A stretch of DNA of 64,000 nt, from NCBI GenBank assembly GCA_011009095.1, contig VTPC01004656.1, forward strand, positions 1-64,000, written 5' to 3'. A program made the position numbers and the translations under genes. This document shows, one piece after another, positions 12,677 to 25,602 of this stretch (its first letter is position 1; each line of letters opens with the position of its first letter). This stretch comes from Ignelater luminosus (Eukaryota; Arthropoda; Insecta; Coleoptera; Elateridae). The notes below the pieces were generated by a model. It was not told where the DNA came from. It made no database searches and saw nothing but the letters and a program-made list of their open reading frames with translations.

Positions 12677-15140
12677 TATACAGTACTGAGTTTGTATTTA
12701 TATTTAAATTATAAGCTTTTAAAACAAGTTTGACATCAATGTCAATTCCATGGATACTCGGATTACAGTTACATTTTCGGTACTGTATATTTACGGTCAT
12801 ATTGTACATACCAGAAATATAGGTAAGTATATTGGTGAAATAGATCAGTCTAAAAACCATAGCACCAAACACTACCTTTTCTATTAATCTTTAATTTTTA
12901 TATATAATATGCTTGCAACAATAAATTAATGTCTTGATGAATTTCTATTTTAAGAATTTATAAGATCTAACTAAACGGTAAAAAAGCCTGTTAAATCAAC
13001 TAGCCTTGATCCGTTGACTACCCGATTAATTTTTATACCTTAATCACTTTGGGAAATACAAAACAAAGTAAAATGTGCTCAAGCATAACAGAACAGAATG
13101 AGATAAAATTAAATGCTATAGTGAGTTTTATTATCGAATAATAAAATATCTTTTTGGAAACGACTATAATTTAATTAATTCATACATTTTGCGTTAACAA
13201 CACTTGTTAATTAAATTAGAAAACACGGAACTTAAAACGGTCAATGCAAATGTTGAAAGAAGCTGGGAGCCAGCCAACGTCTCCGGTATATGTTATCTCA
13301 ATTACGTCTTCATTTCGATTTTTATTTTATTTACACGTTTGTAACAGATATTTAATAAGGTATGACGCCAAGACCTTATTAGAATTACACGAAATAAATT
13401 CAAATATGTAGGTAGGCAATACAACACAATAGCCATTCATGTATTAAGATAAATAAAGCTAATCATCAAGGGATTAATAGTTTTGTGTATAAAAAATGAT
13501 AGTTTTACAGCGATTGTTCATCAAACCATGACGTTTTTGTAGATGTTACGGTTATAATAACGTGTATTATTTTTTTAAGGCGAATTTTAAATGTTTTTAA
13601 ATTGTGATATTCACAATTAGTTACTAATGACATTTAATGATGAAATCGGAAAAAGGATGAAATTCGTTTCGTTTCAGTTTTTATTGACAAATTCTACAAG
13701 ATGACTTTTGTTTATAGTGGTAACTGTTTAGCATTATTGATAAGTGGGTGCTTGTATCCACCACTTTAATGAATTATGATTTTTAAACAATAATGAATTA
13801 TAGGAACTCATCGAATTGTCAAATGAGTTTTGCTTCAAAAAGTACAATTTGTTACATTGTTGTCGCAATAGAATCTGTTTCCAGAAATTAGTTTGTTGAC
13901 ATGTCAGCACATTTGCTGTTTGAAATTTATATTAATTTAATTGAATAAGCAGTAAATTTATTTTAATTCATGCTAATTATTTCAAAACATAAAAGTTGTC
14001 TATTTAATAGAGGATTTGCTTTGAAACTATGGCAACGATAGATACCTTTTTTACCATCTGCTCCATTGTACCTTTTAGAAATCGTTCCAACACAGACTAG
14101 CTAGCGTGCTATCTGGACAGCCTCATAGGCAACTTACTCCAAAATTTATTCTACTATAAACAACAGAGCATACAAACAAAACCGAAGCATAATGGAGAAC
14201 GAGAAAAATTTATCAGCAAGTAACAAAGCAATAAAGAACAACAAATTGATTATGATTTCTGGGTTTAGACAATGTCATCTGTGAGAAAGAACTTGATGTT
14301 TTGGTTGATATCACAAGAAGGGTTAAACTACAACGCAAGTAGAAAACGTAGGGAATGTGGAGGATAATCTCATCCCCTTTCATTTTCCGATGCCATTACG
14401 TATAATTGGATAAACATTTCATGTTGTTAATCCAAAATCTAGAATTTATTTATAACTTTCCTTTTTATATGGTATCATTTCGTACTTGTTTTAAAGAAAG
14501 TTTACTAACGACCTTTTGGCGTATCAACTTCCTTCATTCATCGGTATTACTTTTATGTAGTTTCTGAAACTATAGCTTAAAAGTCATCACAATACAACAA
14601 TTCCATTATACTTTACTAGGAAAACATCAGCATTCAGGGAAGCTAATTTGGTTAACGAAACGTAATAGCGTTAGTCAATACAATGCATCTTTTTTTTCTC
14701 GCTTCAGGTCAGAAAACTGTAACTTCCGAGTTGCTCGAGTGCTTTAGATTTCTGTTTTTGTCGATATTTTGTTTCCTGTCAAATTTACTTACAGTTATAG
14801 ACTCTTGTTAGTATATTTCTGAAGAGATGCTTTCAGATAGCAACTGAAACGTTCTAACGCGGTCCAAATCAGGAAATCGTTCTCTAATCAGCCACTATAG
14901 TCGGGAAAGGCTTTCATACTGGTTATTTTTGTTCCTAAGAGAATTAGGATACATAATGAAGAAAACAAAATAGCAATGCAATTAAGCAGATAATCTAGAA
15001 AGCAGTGGTCAATCTATCATAAAACTAGTGAAGCTTCCAGCACCACACATTATTTTGTTTATCATACGAAAGCGATTTAATAAATATTCTGTAGGGCCAA
15101 ATATCCTAGCGAAAGGCCTCATCTAAAGATTGTTCTGCTT
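12677..15140. other. AT-rich stretch without a recognisable gene
   Basis: I found no coding frame with family resemblance, no RNA gene and no paired terminal repeats. Some sequence near 14090-14140 is slightly richer in GC but no frame stays open across it. Confidence 0.4.
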
Positions 15141-15545
15141 CGCGAATGGCATGATGTGACTCGTAATTTCGAACTAACAATATGTTGGTTATTTAGTGCC
15201 TACGAGTGTTTGGAGTAGATTCCCAGTTTTCCTAGAGTTTTCAGAGTTCGATTTGCATATTTAAAATTTTGTGACTTCTAGACGTACTGTTTGTACATTC
15301 AGCTTAGCTAATATCTTAATCTAAATATATTTACTACATTTCGAATGACATTATGTAATTCGTAATTTCGAACTAATAATCTGCTGATGATTTAATGTCT
15401 TCGAGCCTTTTTTTCCCCAGAATCTCCAGACATTTAGTAACGTTATGATAACCCATATGTGTAAGCTACTAATTACAATTTGCAACTTTAGAAGTTCGTA
15501 AATTTTAGATGTACCTTTTGTATGCCATGGATTATCTAAGCGGGT
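15141..15545 (+). repeat. Diverged tandem duplication, period about 200 bp
   Basis: Two adjacent blocks share their start and end. The first starts near 15141 with CGAATGGCATGATGTGACTC and the second near 15341 with CGAATGACATTATGTAATTC. Both continue through CGTAATTTCGAACTAA. Their ends also match loosely (GTACTGTTTGTACATTC against GTACCTTTTGTATGCC). The middle parts have diverged, so this is an old duplication. Its origin is unknown; it does not resemble a named element. Confidence 0.5.
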
Positions 15546-16378
15546 CCGGTGCAAGAACGTGCATTATGAGGCAATTTGCCATACGCATCGCAGTGACTAG
15601 GCACTGCACAGTGTAGAATAAGACAAGTGGCATCGACACTAAACGTATCATGCAGTACGCTGCTTACTAAAAGGAGGCGCCTTAAGAGATTCTGCCACAG
15701 GCGGCAAATATTCTAACGCTGGGCGCAGGAAACCAAGAAAGAAATGTATAGTGCAAACAAGAAATAGAAATATATAATAATACAGAACAGGTGTGTTCTT
15801 TCCAATATACCTTCTTTATCTAGAGGTGAACCTAGACTATTCATCTCTTAATGATCTAAGATTTCAGTCAGACGTTGTTTATCCCTACCCATTTCTATCC
15901 CATGCTAAGAAAGTCTCTACTATGATCTGATTGACTGACCATGGAGATCTAAAGTTCAGAAATTAAAGCTTTCGACTTTTAATTCGTTCAGTATTGAATA
16001 TTAAAGAAATTTTCTCGCCATCCTATATAAGAATGTAAAGGAGAAAAATATTTTTTGTAAGTTTTGGAAGATTTTGAGGATCTTACACAAGCCAAAGATT
16101 CTGTTAAAAAGGGCGAACAATTGGACAATCGGTTTGCCTAAGTGCAAATTTGTTTGCCAAAAGGTTATCCAAAACAGCGATTTCATAGCGTTAACTTCAT
16201 TTTGAAAGACAATCACATTTGCTCCTAGCCGTTGCGTTCTTATGAGTATTCGTGTTTTTGCAGAATCCCAAGTGTCGGTAGACTCTGTCCTTAGTTTGTT
16301 GGATTTTTGTGAGCTTTCAGGTCTTTACAGATTTTCGGATTCTTATGGATCTTTGGATTTTTGCAGAGATCTAATAAG
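15546..16378. other. GC-richer patch then AT-rich DNA, nothing named
   Basis: The part at 15546-15735 is richer in GC than its surroundings and contains AGGAGGCGCC- and GGGCGCAGG-like words, but no frame is open across it and I cannot assign it. Downstream sequence to 16378 repeats short words such as GGATTTTTG and GGATCTTTGG in a loosely repetitive way near 16290-16370. The open frame at 16001-16216 on the - strand has no family resemblance. Confidence 0.35.
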
Positions 16379-16545
16379 TCTGTCTGTATGTCTGTCCGCA
16401 TTTTTTGTCAAATTTTGAAATTTTGATTTCAGATTTGGATTCTACATCAAAAACTAAAGACAATGTGGTATCTTCGTTTTTTGATAACTCTTCGAGAACA
16501 TGGTCAAAATGGTCGTCGAAAATTGGAAAATTAAAAAAAAAAATT
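16379..16545 (+). repeat. Interspersed repeat, copy 1 (+ orientation)
   Basis: This block starts at a GTCTGTCTGTATGTCTGTCC run and continues through TGTCAAATTTTGAAATTTTG, GATTTGGATTCTACATC and TGATAACTCTTCGAGAACAT to a purine-rich end. The same sequence is found in reverse orientation at about 24628-24791. Because the reading frame is also conserved between the copies (MSNFEI followed by a shared serine-rich stretch), the block may derive from part of a longer transposable element. It is joined directly to a Tc1 transposase 3' end at about 16551. Confidence 0.7.
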
Positions 16546-16550
16546 TTTTT

Positions 16551-16733
16551 CAAAAAGTCCCGATCGAACATTTATGGGACAGAAATCCGGCTAGAAATGA
16601 ACTCAGAATTGCTGCAAGAGGAGAATGGGAATCGATTCCCCAAGAAATAATCCAAAACCTTTTTTCCAGCGTACCTAGAAGAATGAGGGCAGTCATTCAT
16701 TATTCTTCTGAAGTTTCTTATTCAATAAATTGA
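16551..16733 (+). pseudogene. Tc1-like transposase, C-terminal fragment
   Basis: The frame reads PIEHLWDRNPARNELRI and then GEWESIPQEIIQNLFSSV and PRRMRAVI, ending at a TGA after about 60 residues. This matches the C-terminal tail of Tc1-family transposases; PIEHLWD is the box that carries the third catalytic residue (glutamate). Everything upstream of this box, including the DNA-binding domain and the first two aspartates, is missing and replaced by the interspersed repeat. The last residues (HYSSEVSYSIN) diverge from the usual ending. It is a 5'-truncated, non-functional fragment of a different Tc1 family from the one at 3.2 kb. Confidence 0.8.
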
Positions 16734-16901
16734 GTTGTGGATTTTACATACCAAGACTTATTTGCAATGTCCTTGACAGAGACATTAATTTAAGCTTAAA
16801 AACACCAATCCAGCACACTTCGATCTTTATTACTTCTCAGACAGAAGAACAAATCAACAATATTAAAGTATGCAATATTTTTGTCCATGAGTGTATTTAG
16901 A
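16734..16901 (+). mobile_element. Tc1-like element 3' untranslated part and right end
   Basis: After the transposase stop, the sequence runs to GTATGCAATATTTTTGTCCA followed by TGAGTGTA near 16870-16898, which has the form of a Tc1-type right terminus. No matching left terminus lies upstream, as expected if the element was truncated at about 16551. Confidence 0.5.
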
Positions 16902-17888
16902 GAAACAATTAGGTTTTGAGAAGACGAATTTATCTCGAATTTCTTATGTACAGTACATGCACAAACCTTTATAGATTTTGGATAAGTTAGTTAACATGAG
17001 AACTATTCCAACACTTGTATTTGCAAAAACAATTGATATTAATCCAATTATTTTTTTGCAGACCATAAGATACGAAATAAACATACTTCATAAAGAATGT
17101 GGATTCTATTGCAAATTAGATATTACTTCCCTTCTAGTTTTGATTCTTCTTTCAAGATCTAGCATATTCAACGTTTTTAGTTCGATCTTGCTATAACTCT
17201 AACAATTGACTATAATGAAGCGCAAAAGCCAGTTGCACTAATAGAATTAACTGGTGATGAACATTATAGCTATTCTGTCTATTTTACTTGTTAAATGGAA
17301 AGAGAAGATAAACTCAAAACGGAATATGAAAAAGCACTCAAAGTGTTTTAGTAGCATATATGTATGTACGCTTTTTAACAGTTGTAACTAAGTACAAAGA
17401 AAATCAATCACCGTGTTTATAAATATCATGTGATGTAAATAAATCAGTTGTAATATGTAAATATACCATTTATAGATGACAGAATAATAGTCGTCATAAA
17501 TTTCGGTACAGAATGGTGATGATTATGCTTGTATGTTTAACTGCTTTATACATTCCAGTGACGTCAGGGAAAGATGTTAAAAATGTTTTGATTGTGAAAG
17601 TATACTGTAGTATGCAAATTGCGAAATTTATAATTTGGAAGAATTGTTTTATTTATTAAAGTCCCGTTTTGTTTGAGGATCTTCTTTGATTTTCCTTAGG
17701 GTTACTACTCTATTTTGCAATTTTTCACATAAACACAATATTTAGTAACAAAGAATGCTTTAAATAATACTATAAATAATTAAGGCAGGAAGTTCCCAGT
17801 TTTTAAATTCTTGTTTTAAAATATAATATTGTATTGAGGTATTTACATATTTATGTCATTTATACTGATTTTAATTCTATTGTTTTAG
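16902..17888 (+). other. Upstream intronic or 5' flanking sequence of LSM11
   Basis: I searched this stretch for an earlier LSM11 exon, in particular one with the FDPL-type segment expected near the N-terminus, and found none. A short frame at about 17296 reads MEREDKLKTEYEKALK but ends in the wrong phase to splice to the exon at 17889, so I do not use it. The polypyrimidine-rich end (TTCTATTGTTTTAG) forms the splice acceptor. Confidence 0.4.
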
Positions 17889-18004
17889 TGCCAGTAAAAA
17901 CGCAACGCACTTATCAAACTAGAAATATATTTACAAGAATGGAGACAATGACAGGTCCTTTAAGCTCGTTAAAAAAGTGCAAGGACGAACACATACGAAT
18001 CAAG
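17889..18004 (+). CDS. LSM11 internal exon (start of the Sm fold)
   Basis: This exon is bounded by TTTTAG on the left and GTAAAC on the right. It enters in the second position of a codon and leaves at a codon boundary, which matches the next exon at 31190 exactly. It encodes 38 residues including RNIFTRM, TGPLSSLKKCKDEHI and IRIK. The arrangement of an asparagine- and methionine-containing RN-x-x-TRM box followed by GPL-x-x-L-x-x-C is what I recognise from LSm11, the U7-snRNP-specific partner of LSm10; it corresponds to the short helix and first strand of the Sm fold. LSm11 helps form the ring on U7 snRNA and recruits the histone pre-mRNA cleavage machinery in the nucleus. At least one upstream exon is missing because the frame lacks a start codon in position. 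The identification is from memory of the family and was not run against a database. Confidence 0.8.
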
Positions 18005-21000
18005 GTAAACGCTATTCTCTTTCTAAACCTTGCTATTAAATTAGAATTGCTTTAATACATTCATTCTTTTTTTCCTTCCTCTGTTTGAGTCAAGTTTTTA
18101 TAAAGTTCGTGTGAATGCTTCTTTAATTATTTCATATATAAATAAGAAAAAAAAATCATTAGTGTATGTATGGTCAGTAAAAGTAAAATAATAATAATTC
18201 TAAATATAGCCCATCACGAAACATGACATCTATATGCAAGTATTTTCCACCTTGCTCAATGGCAACGACTCTTAATAAAAATCATAGTTGGCCTCTTGAT
18301 ATATCAATGCTAATGATTGCACAACAAGGAAACTGTGGCAGAAGGTTAGTAGTTAACTCACCAGGGCAGTGACTCAAATGAAGACTAACTTATCCTACAT
18401 TACATTAAATTAAGAAAAGAGCTGGTCGGCTGCTCGTCATGGTCAACGCCATGGTCGAATTAATTTTAAGCAATAAGTCTTTCTAATATTTTTACCTGTC
18501 AATAATTAGTTAATTTTAAGCGCAAATTAACCTTTAAAACTATTATGTAAATTTGAAACCACCACCGAATATGCATATGTATGCAAGTAGGAACTAAACT
18601 GACAAAAAATTAAATTTTATTTTGGGAAATTAATTTGATATCCTATTATTAACTTGATTTTAAATATTAAAGTGAACGTGAAGGTTCTCTGGTGCTACTA
18701 CAAAACACAAACACGAATTTTTAATGATATCGGGTGTCCCACATTATTAAACTATTGTTGCGATGGAAGAGATAGACATTAATGTGTGTACGCGCTAAAG
18801 CAGGTAAAAATGAATTAATAAAACTGATGCGGAACAAAAAGAAACTTAAGACTTATTAAACGAGGATTTCTAATCTAGGGGTACCAGGCTGTGGTGGGCA
18901 TCCCCTGAATTTTGAGATTTGAAACTAGGAAAGATCTATTCGTAAAAGAAAGTACAAAAATCTCTTTAGAAGATAATGAATCGTTAACACGAAAACAAAG
19001 GAAACCTAATTTACTTACTACAGATCTGAATACAATAAACAACAAAAGAGCTATAGATTTGAATGACCTTACAAGGGATTCAAGTTAGTTATATTCCAGA
19101 AAATACAAGCGAGCTGAATTCAAATAATGATATTTCTCAATCTCTGATTCTCATACAGAATTGCTTTTTTTGCAGGATGCTTCACTACTGATTTCTGTTG
19201 TTAGCTTACTATGTTTAAATATAGGCTGATTAAAGGAGGTAAGTAAAAGGAACGTTTCAAAAGAATTTATGCAGAACAAAATGTACATAGAGAAATTATA
19301 AGTTTGGTAGACGTAGCAATTTTTGATTGGTAGTTCTCTAGATTAATGTTCTACGAACTACAGTTTTGCAGAAAACTTCGTAATTCTTTATAAAAAAAAA
19401 CATGAAAATAGAAAATTTACTAAAGTTGCTGAAATATTCAGTGTTTCAGGTCTGATCCAGTGAAGCTTTTGGGGTAATAAAGCGATCGGGCTTCTAGGCC
19501 TGATTGAGGTTTTCAGATCAATTACACTTTTTGAGCTAACCGAAAGTATAACGCGATACTGAATTTGATTCTAATAAGTATTAGAAAAAGTTGATATTGA
19601 TCTATAAATTTTGTAAAAGTAAAATAAAACCTGTACATAAAATTATGCCAAAACGCAAAAAACCTCTTATCTTTCCTTAGATTTCTAGGTCTTCAAAATA
19701 CCCTAGCCGAGAAAATCAGTGGAATATCAATTCCGGAGTATCTAGCTGAGCTATAGGTCTATTCTAGAATTGAGTACAATTAATACTTGACTCAACCTAA
19801 CCCATAATTGGCCAAAAGTCATCTATGGTTGTTTTCGAGTTTTATAGTGATAGTTGTAACGGCTACAGAAAACGATAACATCATTTGCCTATAGTTTGAC
19901 CTAGATCTAGATTAGTATTTCTCAAGCTGGTGGTCGCAAGAGTCTTGAAGGAAAGTCGCTCGACACTAAGCAGCTTTATACTCATCTTTTGTTTAACTTT
20001 CCCCTTTGGACATTTGTTAAGGAGTAGCTGTCCCGTTCATAATTTCTTGAACATAATTTTCCGGCTTCTTTCGTAATTACGCTTATCGGTTGGTTGGTAC
20101 AGTCTACACTTGCGGCTTTAAGGTAAGTCTCTAAGTTCGCCTTATACTATTTGCTTTGTACTTATGTAGCTCCATTGGTATCAAGAATTGTTTCTATCAC
20201 AAAGGTACAGCTGAAGGCATAGGTTTTGTAAAAACTAATTTTGCAAATATTCATCGTTAATATCAGCGAGTTTATCTCCAAATCGCGTGAATATCTTTTT
20301 TGTAATAATTACTAGATTTGAAAGTAGATAGTTTCCTGTATACGCGCAAAACAGTAAGTCATTTACTTTTAGAGCCAATTGGACCGACATTGACAGTTTG
20401 GTGATCAAAATCTCATAAGTGTGAGTTTTCAATTGTGTTGGCAATCAACTAGTTGTGTAAAGAAACTACTTGTAACACAATCCTTTTGGGGACGATTCAG
20501 TATCGGCAGAGTTAATGAACATGAACAGAAATATGAGTAAGTTTTAGGGGGGTAGGAACTCTTAGTCACTATTAGCCTTTGAGTCTTTTTTTATAACGAC
20601 AGACCTGTATATCCGTAAAATGGGAATTGCCGAATAATGTCGATGTTGGTTTCTTTGAAGATTTTTATTTTTCCATTTTCAAGATAAGAAAAAAGAAAAG
20701 ACATTTGGGTTTAGGGTTGGACTGATCCAATTTGACCCTGGAGTCTGTGGATCTTTCGGTCTCTATATGATGACATAACATTATGCGCAAAAGTGTAAAC
20801 TTGCTATGACTAGAAATTAGTTTAAAAAAATAATAATATGCAAAGAGTATGCTACACATACACTTTGCATAGTGTAAACGGCACAAGCATAGCGACGTGA
20901 GTTTAAGCCTGGAATCGAAATTGAAAAAGCAACAACAAAAAATCTTTAGTCATGCATCACGGAAGAAATTAAAATAATATTCTAGAATTGTACAAACAAA

Positions 21001-24000
21001 ACAACACAAATTATTATTATTATTATCATTATTAATATTATCAGAGTCCTTTTTGAATATTCATTATCATTAATGGGTTCAGAAGATAATAATGAGTTTG
21101 TTATTTACAACATCCATTCAGACAATCTCGACCCAAAAGAGATCTTAAGCAATTATTTATCAATTTTAGAGTAAAAAAGGTCGTCTTGCTATAAACGATT
21201 CTGTATAGGAAATCTTTGAGCTGGTAAAAATCTGGGATTGTGGATTTCAACTCTACTTTACCCCCAAACTCTTAGCCCAACGGGCCAGTACGATTCTGTT
21301 CGGGTTTTAAAAATACCTATACCAAAAATTCTTTAAAGGGCGATTATCTGAATTTTTGTATCTTCAAAAATTCCATGAGCATTGCCTAAGATTTTAGTCT
21401 GACTCTATACCGCCATATTTCTGTTAATTGTATACAAGTTTTTTCCCTATACTACATAAATAAATACACATTATCTAGTTACATTTAATATGTCAATAAA
21501 AGTTGAGGATAGATGTTGCAAATCTACTAAATTCTCAAACCATGCTTATATTTTATTAAAAATTTGGGTCACTTGGGATATTTTTAAAGATTTATATCCT
21601 CGTCATATGTTTCAAATCTTTCAGAAACATATAAACTTCACAGTAATGTTAAGAAACTCTTGTTTAGAATTTGAAATTACATTTAGACGTTCATATTCCA
21701 TTTTTGTTTATTAATTTTGCCATTTTGAGGTTTGATACACAAGGTGTAAAATCTGTCTAACCATACCTCCCAATATTTCTTTGTTTGCTTTATAAAATTA
21801 CCAAGAAAAGTACGCGAAATAAATTTAAAACTTTTCGTTCAATTTAACTTAAAAGTTGCAATCTTAAATTGGTTCCTTATCTGAAATAAATGATGCATTT
21901 TGAAGATGGGCGGTTTTCCGACCGCACTAACTTTTTGAACTTAATGTGTTTGTGTGGAATTTCAAAAATGACTTTTTTATGTTATTTTGTGAAATACTGA
22001 TATTTTTAAAATGTATTGTTACACAATATTGCTTTCTCACAATTAACTTTAAACGTTTGGGTTTATAGTACCGAAAATGCTCCAAACAATAAAGCATTCC
22101 AGCACATCATCGTTTAGTACTTTTAAAAACAAATCATTAATTAGCACATAAGAAGGTGTAACTCTTCTTTGGTTCGATATTTTCAGATAATTAGCTTTTT
22201 ATTGTTTCGAAAAACAAAAACGGTATAAAGATAATCTAAAAATTGGAGGTTTTTTGATTAACCTAACATAAAAGCTAAAAAGAAAATATTTTGGACAAAA
22301 TGTCACAACTTCCGGAAGGCTAAATAATAATAATAATAATGTGAAATAACTTCTAGTATCTTATTATTTTTGTTATTTTAATAAATATGAATAGAAAATT
22401 GTTAGTATTATTTATGACGTACATAATGTTATAATAAACACATTATGTGGATAAAACTCTCTGAAAACATTCACTTTCTTGTAGGTGAAAGTAGCGAGAA
22501 TTACGTTTTATTTTACTGTTATTAATGTGCTAGATGTTAACTACCAGCTACGTCTGCTTTCGTACAGAAGAAACTATATAATCATTGTATAATTAAATTG
22601 CTTTTATTTTGTCTTTATTATTTAATGCTATTCTCTAATAAGTCACATGTACGGATATGAAAAACTACAAACGATTGTGTTTAGTCTTTTGTATTTTAAT
22701 GATATAGATTGTTTCAGGTATTGAACAATAATTTCTCTTTTTTTTGTTAATTTAAAATATACAATTGCAGTGTTCGAAAATAATTTCAGTCCTAAATTTT
22801 ATATTGTAACGGTATCGTTTAGTGGTACACTATTTACAAACAGCCAATGCAAACATTACGATGACTTTTGAGTTGTTGACTGATCGCTACAGTAAAAAAC
22901 ATCATGCAGAACTTATCTCTAGCGATTGTTAACACTTGAAAAAGTAATTATCCACCTACAAAATAAAGTGAAAGTTGGAGGTCCTTTTTTAACTATCGTA
23001 ATACAATTGTATATTAAATATTGGATCATTAATTACATACGCTTGAAAAAAAAAGAAATTTGGATTGTAGAAAGTGTTAATATTTTCATTTCAATTCATT
23101 TTTTACCGTAAATTGTGTATTCGTCTACTAGCTTATTTATGGTATTTATTTCTGCTGCATGGTTTAGTTGATTTTACCAATAGGGATGTAATTCTTATAC
23201 ATAGATCGGATCTCTTTATTGCTAATTCCAAGCGTGATTGAAAAACTCCAGAAAAAAGGTTTCGTAATCTTGGATTGTAGGATATTTAGCAATATAGTTA
23301 CAATGAATTCATCTACACTTAAAATAATTAGTTGGAAGAACAAATTTCAATACACAAATCGATTTGTTGCCAACTTCAACATCAACAACATAAAAAAGAC
23401 AATTAAGTATTCAAGTTCAAACTTATTGTCATTTAAAATATAAACGGTACTAATTTAGCGCTGTTTAATTAGAATATTACCATTCTTACTTGTGTGTTTA
23501 ACCACCCAGAAACTGCAGTCTTGGTCTTTGATCTCCAGTATTTGCAAACGAAATTAATTGTTGACTGACTTAATAGTTGCCTAATTTATGTTCGTGTTAT
23601 GAGATAAATTCCTTTTTTAAATCTTTGGTTTTAAATTTAAACTGATTTTAATTTTTTTCCCGTTTTTAGTACCATTGTCAAAATCATCACGTCATCAGCT
23701 TTACATCTAGTGTACGTTATGAAATATATTACTTTCCACAACTAAATAAGTATAAGGTTTGAATCAATTGGAACTGACAACAAATAATCTAGAGAGATTA
23801 GTGGAAGAGTTCGGTACTTGTTAGCTTGAGAACGGCGGCAATATACTAAGTCTTCAAATTTGTATCTCTTCCAAATATGAATAGTTACCTATGGTAGGTT
23901 ACAATTGATTCAAACTGATATGGCTGTAGTGCTTTAAAGCTTTACATTACAAACTTTGAGGGGTTTCCTTTAAAAGAAATATGATTTTAATAATAATAAT

Positions 24001-24533
24001 TATAGCATGTGATAGTTTTAATAAATTTCAGACTAGCAACAATTTGTTTGTTTTTGTCTGTTTTTGCTGGTTTACCATTTACTAAAATCATCACATATTT
24101 ATAATTATTGAAGTCCAACTTAAAAGAAAAAATAGATTAAGATCGACGTAGTTGAATACCCAAGAGTTTTTTGAAAAACAAAAATATTTGGCAAGAAAAG
24201 ATCTTGTTTTTTACACACACAGTAGCGGTTACCCATAAGGTAATTATTAGATACGAACCGAATATTGGTACTGCCATTCCTAGTTGCACACTAATTCCTG
24301 GATATGATAAAAGAATAATGATCGTGATCAATATTCACGAAGACTAAAAGATTTAGAATACTATCTCATTTATGCTTGCGGGCCAAAGACTTTAGTGAGT
24401 GTAACGTTGAGATAAAGGTCATTCGTGACAACTATAGGTTTTAGTCGAAGAGTACTATTTTAAAATAAAACATCTAGGAATGCAAAGCATAACCACAACG
24501 AACTCCTGTTTTGTTACTTTTTTCAAACTTTGG

Positions 24534-24791
24534 CGGCCATTTTGACCATGTTCCTGAGGTGATATCAAAAAAACTAAAAGTATACGTTTGTCTTATTTCT
24601 TGATGTAGAATACGATTCTAAAGTAAAAAAAAATTTTTTTGAAAATTTTCCAATTTTCGGCGGCCATTTTGACCATGTTCCCGAAGAGTTATCAAAAAAT
24701 GAAGATACCACGTTGCCTTTAGTTTTTGGTGTAGAATCCAAATCTGAAGTCACAATTTCAAAATTTGACAAAAAATGCGGACAGACATACA
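24534..24791 (-). repeat. Interspersed repeat, copy 2, with internal tandem unit
   Basis: This is the reverse-orientation copy of the block at 16379-16545. It includes GATTCTACA-type and TGATAACTC-type words in reverse complement and ends at a GACAGACATACAG run. Here a unit starting GGCGGCCATTTTGACCATGT occurs twice, near 24531 and 24658, so part of the repeat is duplicated in tandem with a spacing of about 127 bases. The frame MSNFEIVTSDLDS on the - strand is conserved with copy 1, which suggests descent from one element rather than chance. Confidence 0.7.
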
Positions 24792-24979
24792 GAAAGGCAA
24801 ACTTCGCAAATTCAGTAACGACTCCTTTGGAGTTCGTTAATCAGTTGAGTTATAATTTAAATTAATTTAATTAATATGACGTCATTAATAGTTTAATATC
24901 TGTCATAAGTGAGTAACTCAAGAAAATTATTAAATTTAAATCAGTTGAGTTTATCAACATTTCGGCATTCCGACACTGA

Positions 24980-25249
24980 TTGCCGGACTGGTTAGTTTCT
25001 TACCCAATTAAGGGGTTAGATCTTATTTTGGGAGATAAAATATTGCAGAACAGTATATTGCGAAACGCTGGATGTTTTATTGCATTAGTAAATATTGATG
25101 ACAAAATCTTGCCTTGGAAAAATAACAAGTTCAAACTGTACAGAGATTTAATGAGCATATTCGATCATCACGGAGGATCCTTTTATCGACATATTGCTTT
25201 CACGCATTTCTTCTTTTTGACTGTTCTACGTCACAAAGCAATTGAGTAA
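24980..25249 (+). CDS. Unrecognised 89-codon open frame
   Basis: The frame opens after a TGA, uses a TTG at 24980 and stays open for 89 codons until TAA. It contains WLVSYPIKGLDLILGDKI and LVNIDDKILPWKNNKFKLY. I do not recognise a family. It overlaps the end of the MULE fragment on the opposite strand by about 50 bases. An open frame of this length is unusual in such AT-rich DNA, so it may be a decayed transposon reading frame or an exon of an unknown gene, but it may also be chance. No clear splice signals bound it. Confidence 0.2.
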   Translation: MPDWLVSYPIKGLDLILGDKILQNSILRNAGCFIALVNIDDKILPWKNNKFKLYRDLMSIFDHHGGSFYRHIAFTHFFFLTVLRHKAIE

Positions 25250-25430
25250 CGTTTGCTCGTTGCAAATCCTCATCATTGTGAAAAGCTTTCAAGAGCTTGA
25301 AAACAGGTGAATGACCCTTATCAATAGTGCTGGATACTGTATTATGCCAACCTTCGATTGAGTTGTTGGTTCTTGACATGTCATGTTGGACCGGGTTGTA
25401 TTGATTCCAAACAGATAATTTGTCTTTCAC
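25200..25430 (-). pseudogene. MULE-like transposase, C-terminal fragment
   Basis: The - strand frame of about 76 residues reads WNQYNPVQHDMSRTNNSIEG followed by WHNTVSSTI and then HSPVFKLLKAFHNDEDLQ. The RTNN-x-x-EGWHN box followed by a histidine/proline-lysine-leucine-rich helix is characteristic of the C-terminal part of MULE-type transposases that occur with FLYWCH zinc fingers in arthropods. The catalytic DDE region is absent. On its 5' side (higher coordinates) the frame meets a stop and then a CAGGGTGTCC terminus at about 25441, so another repeat was probably inserted there. It is a remnant with no coding function. Confidence 0.75.
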
Positions 25431-25602
25431 TCCTTCTTACAGGGTGTCCTATCCAATATTAATTAAAAAATCTCGTGATATTCGGATCCCGTAAATTGGC
25501 AAATTTACAAAACGTCAGCAAACACTAGTCTCAATAGCAACGTATCCGCAATATATTGTCCGTGGTAACATTATGTCACACAATGTATTGTCTTACAATA
25601 TA

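Noticed and set aside
17296-17352. MEREDKLKTEYEKALK frame as LSM11 exon 1
   Set aside because: The only nearby donor leaves the wrong phase to join the exon at 17889, and the sequence lacks the expected LSm11 N-terminal features.
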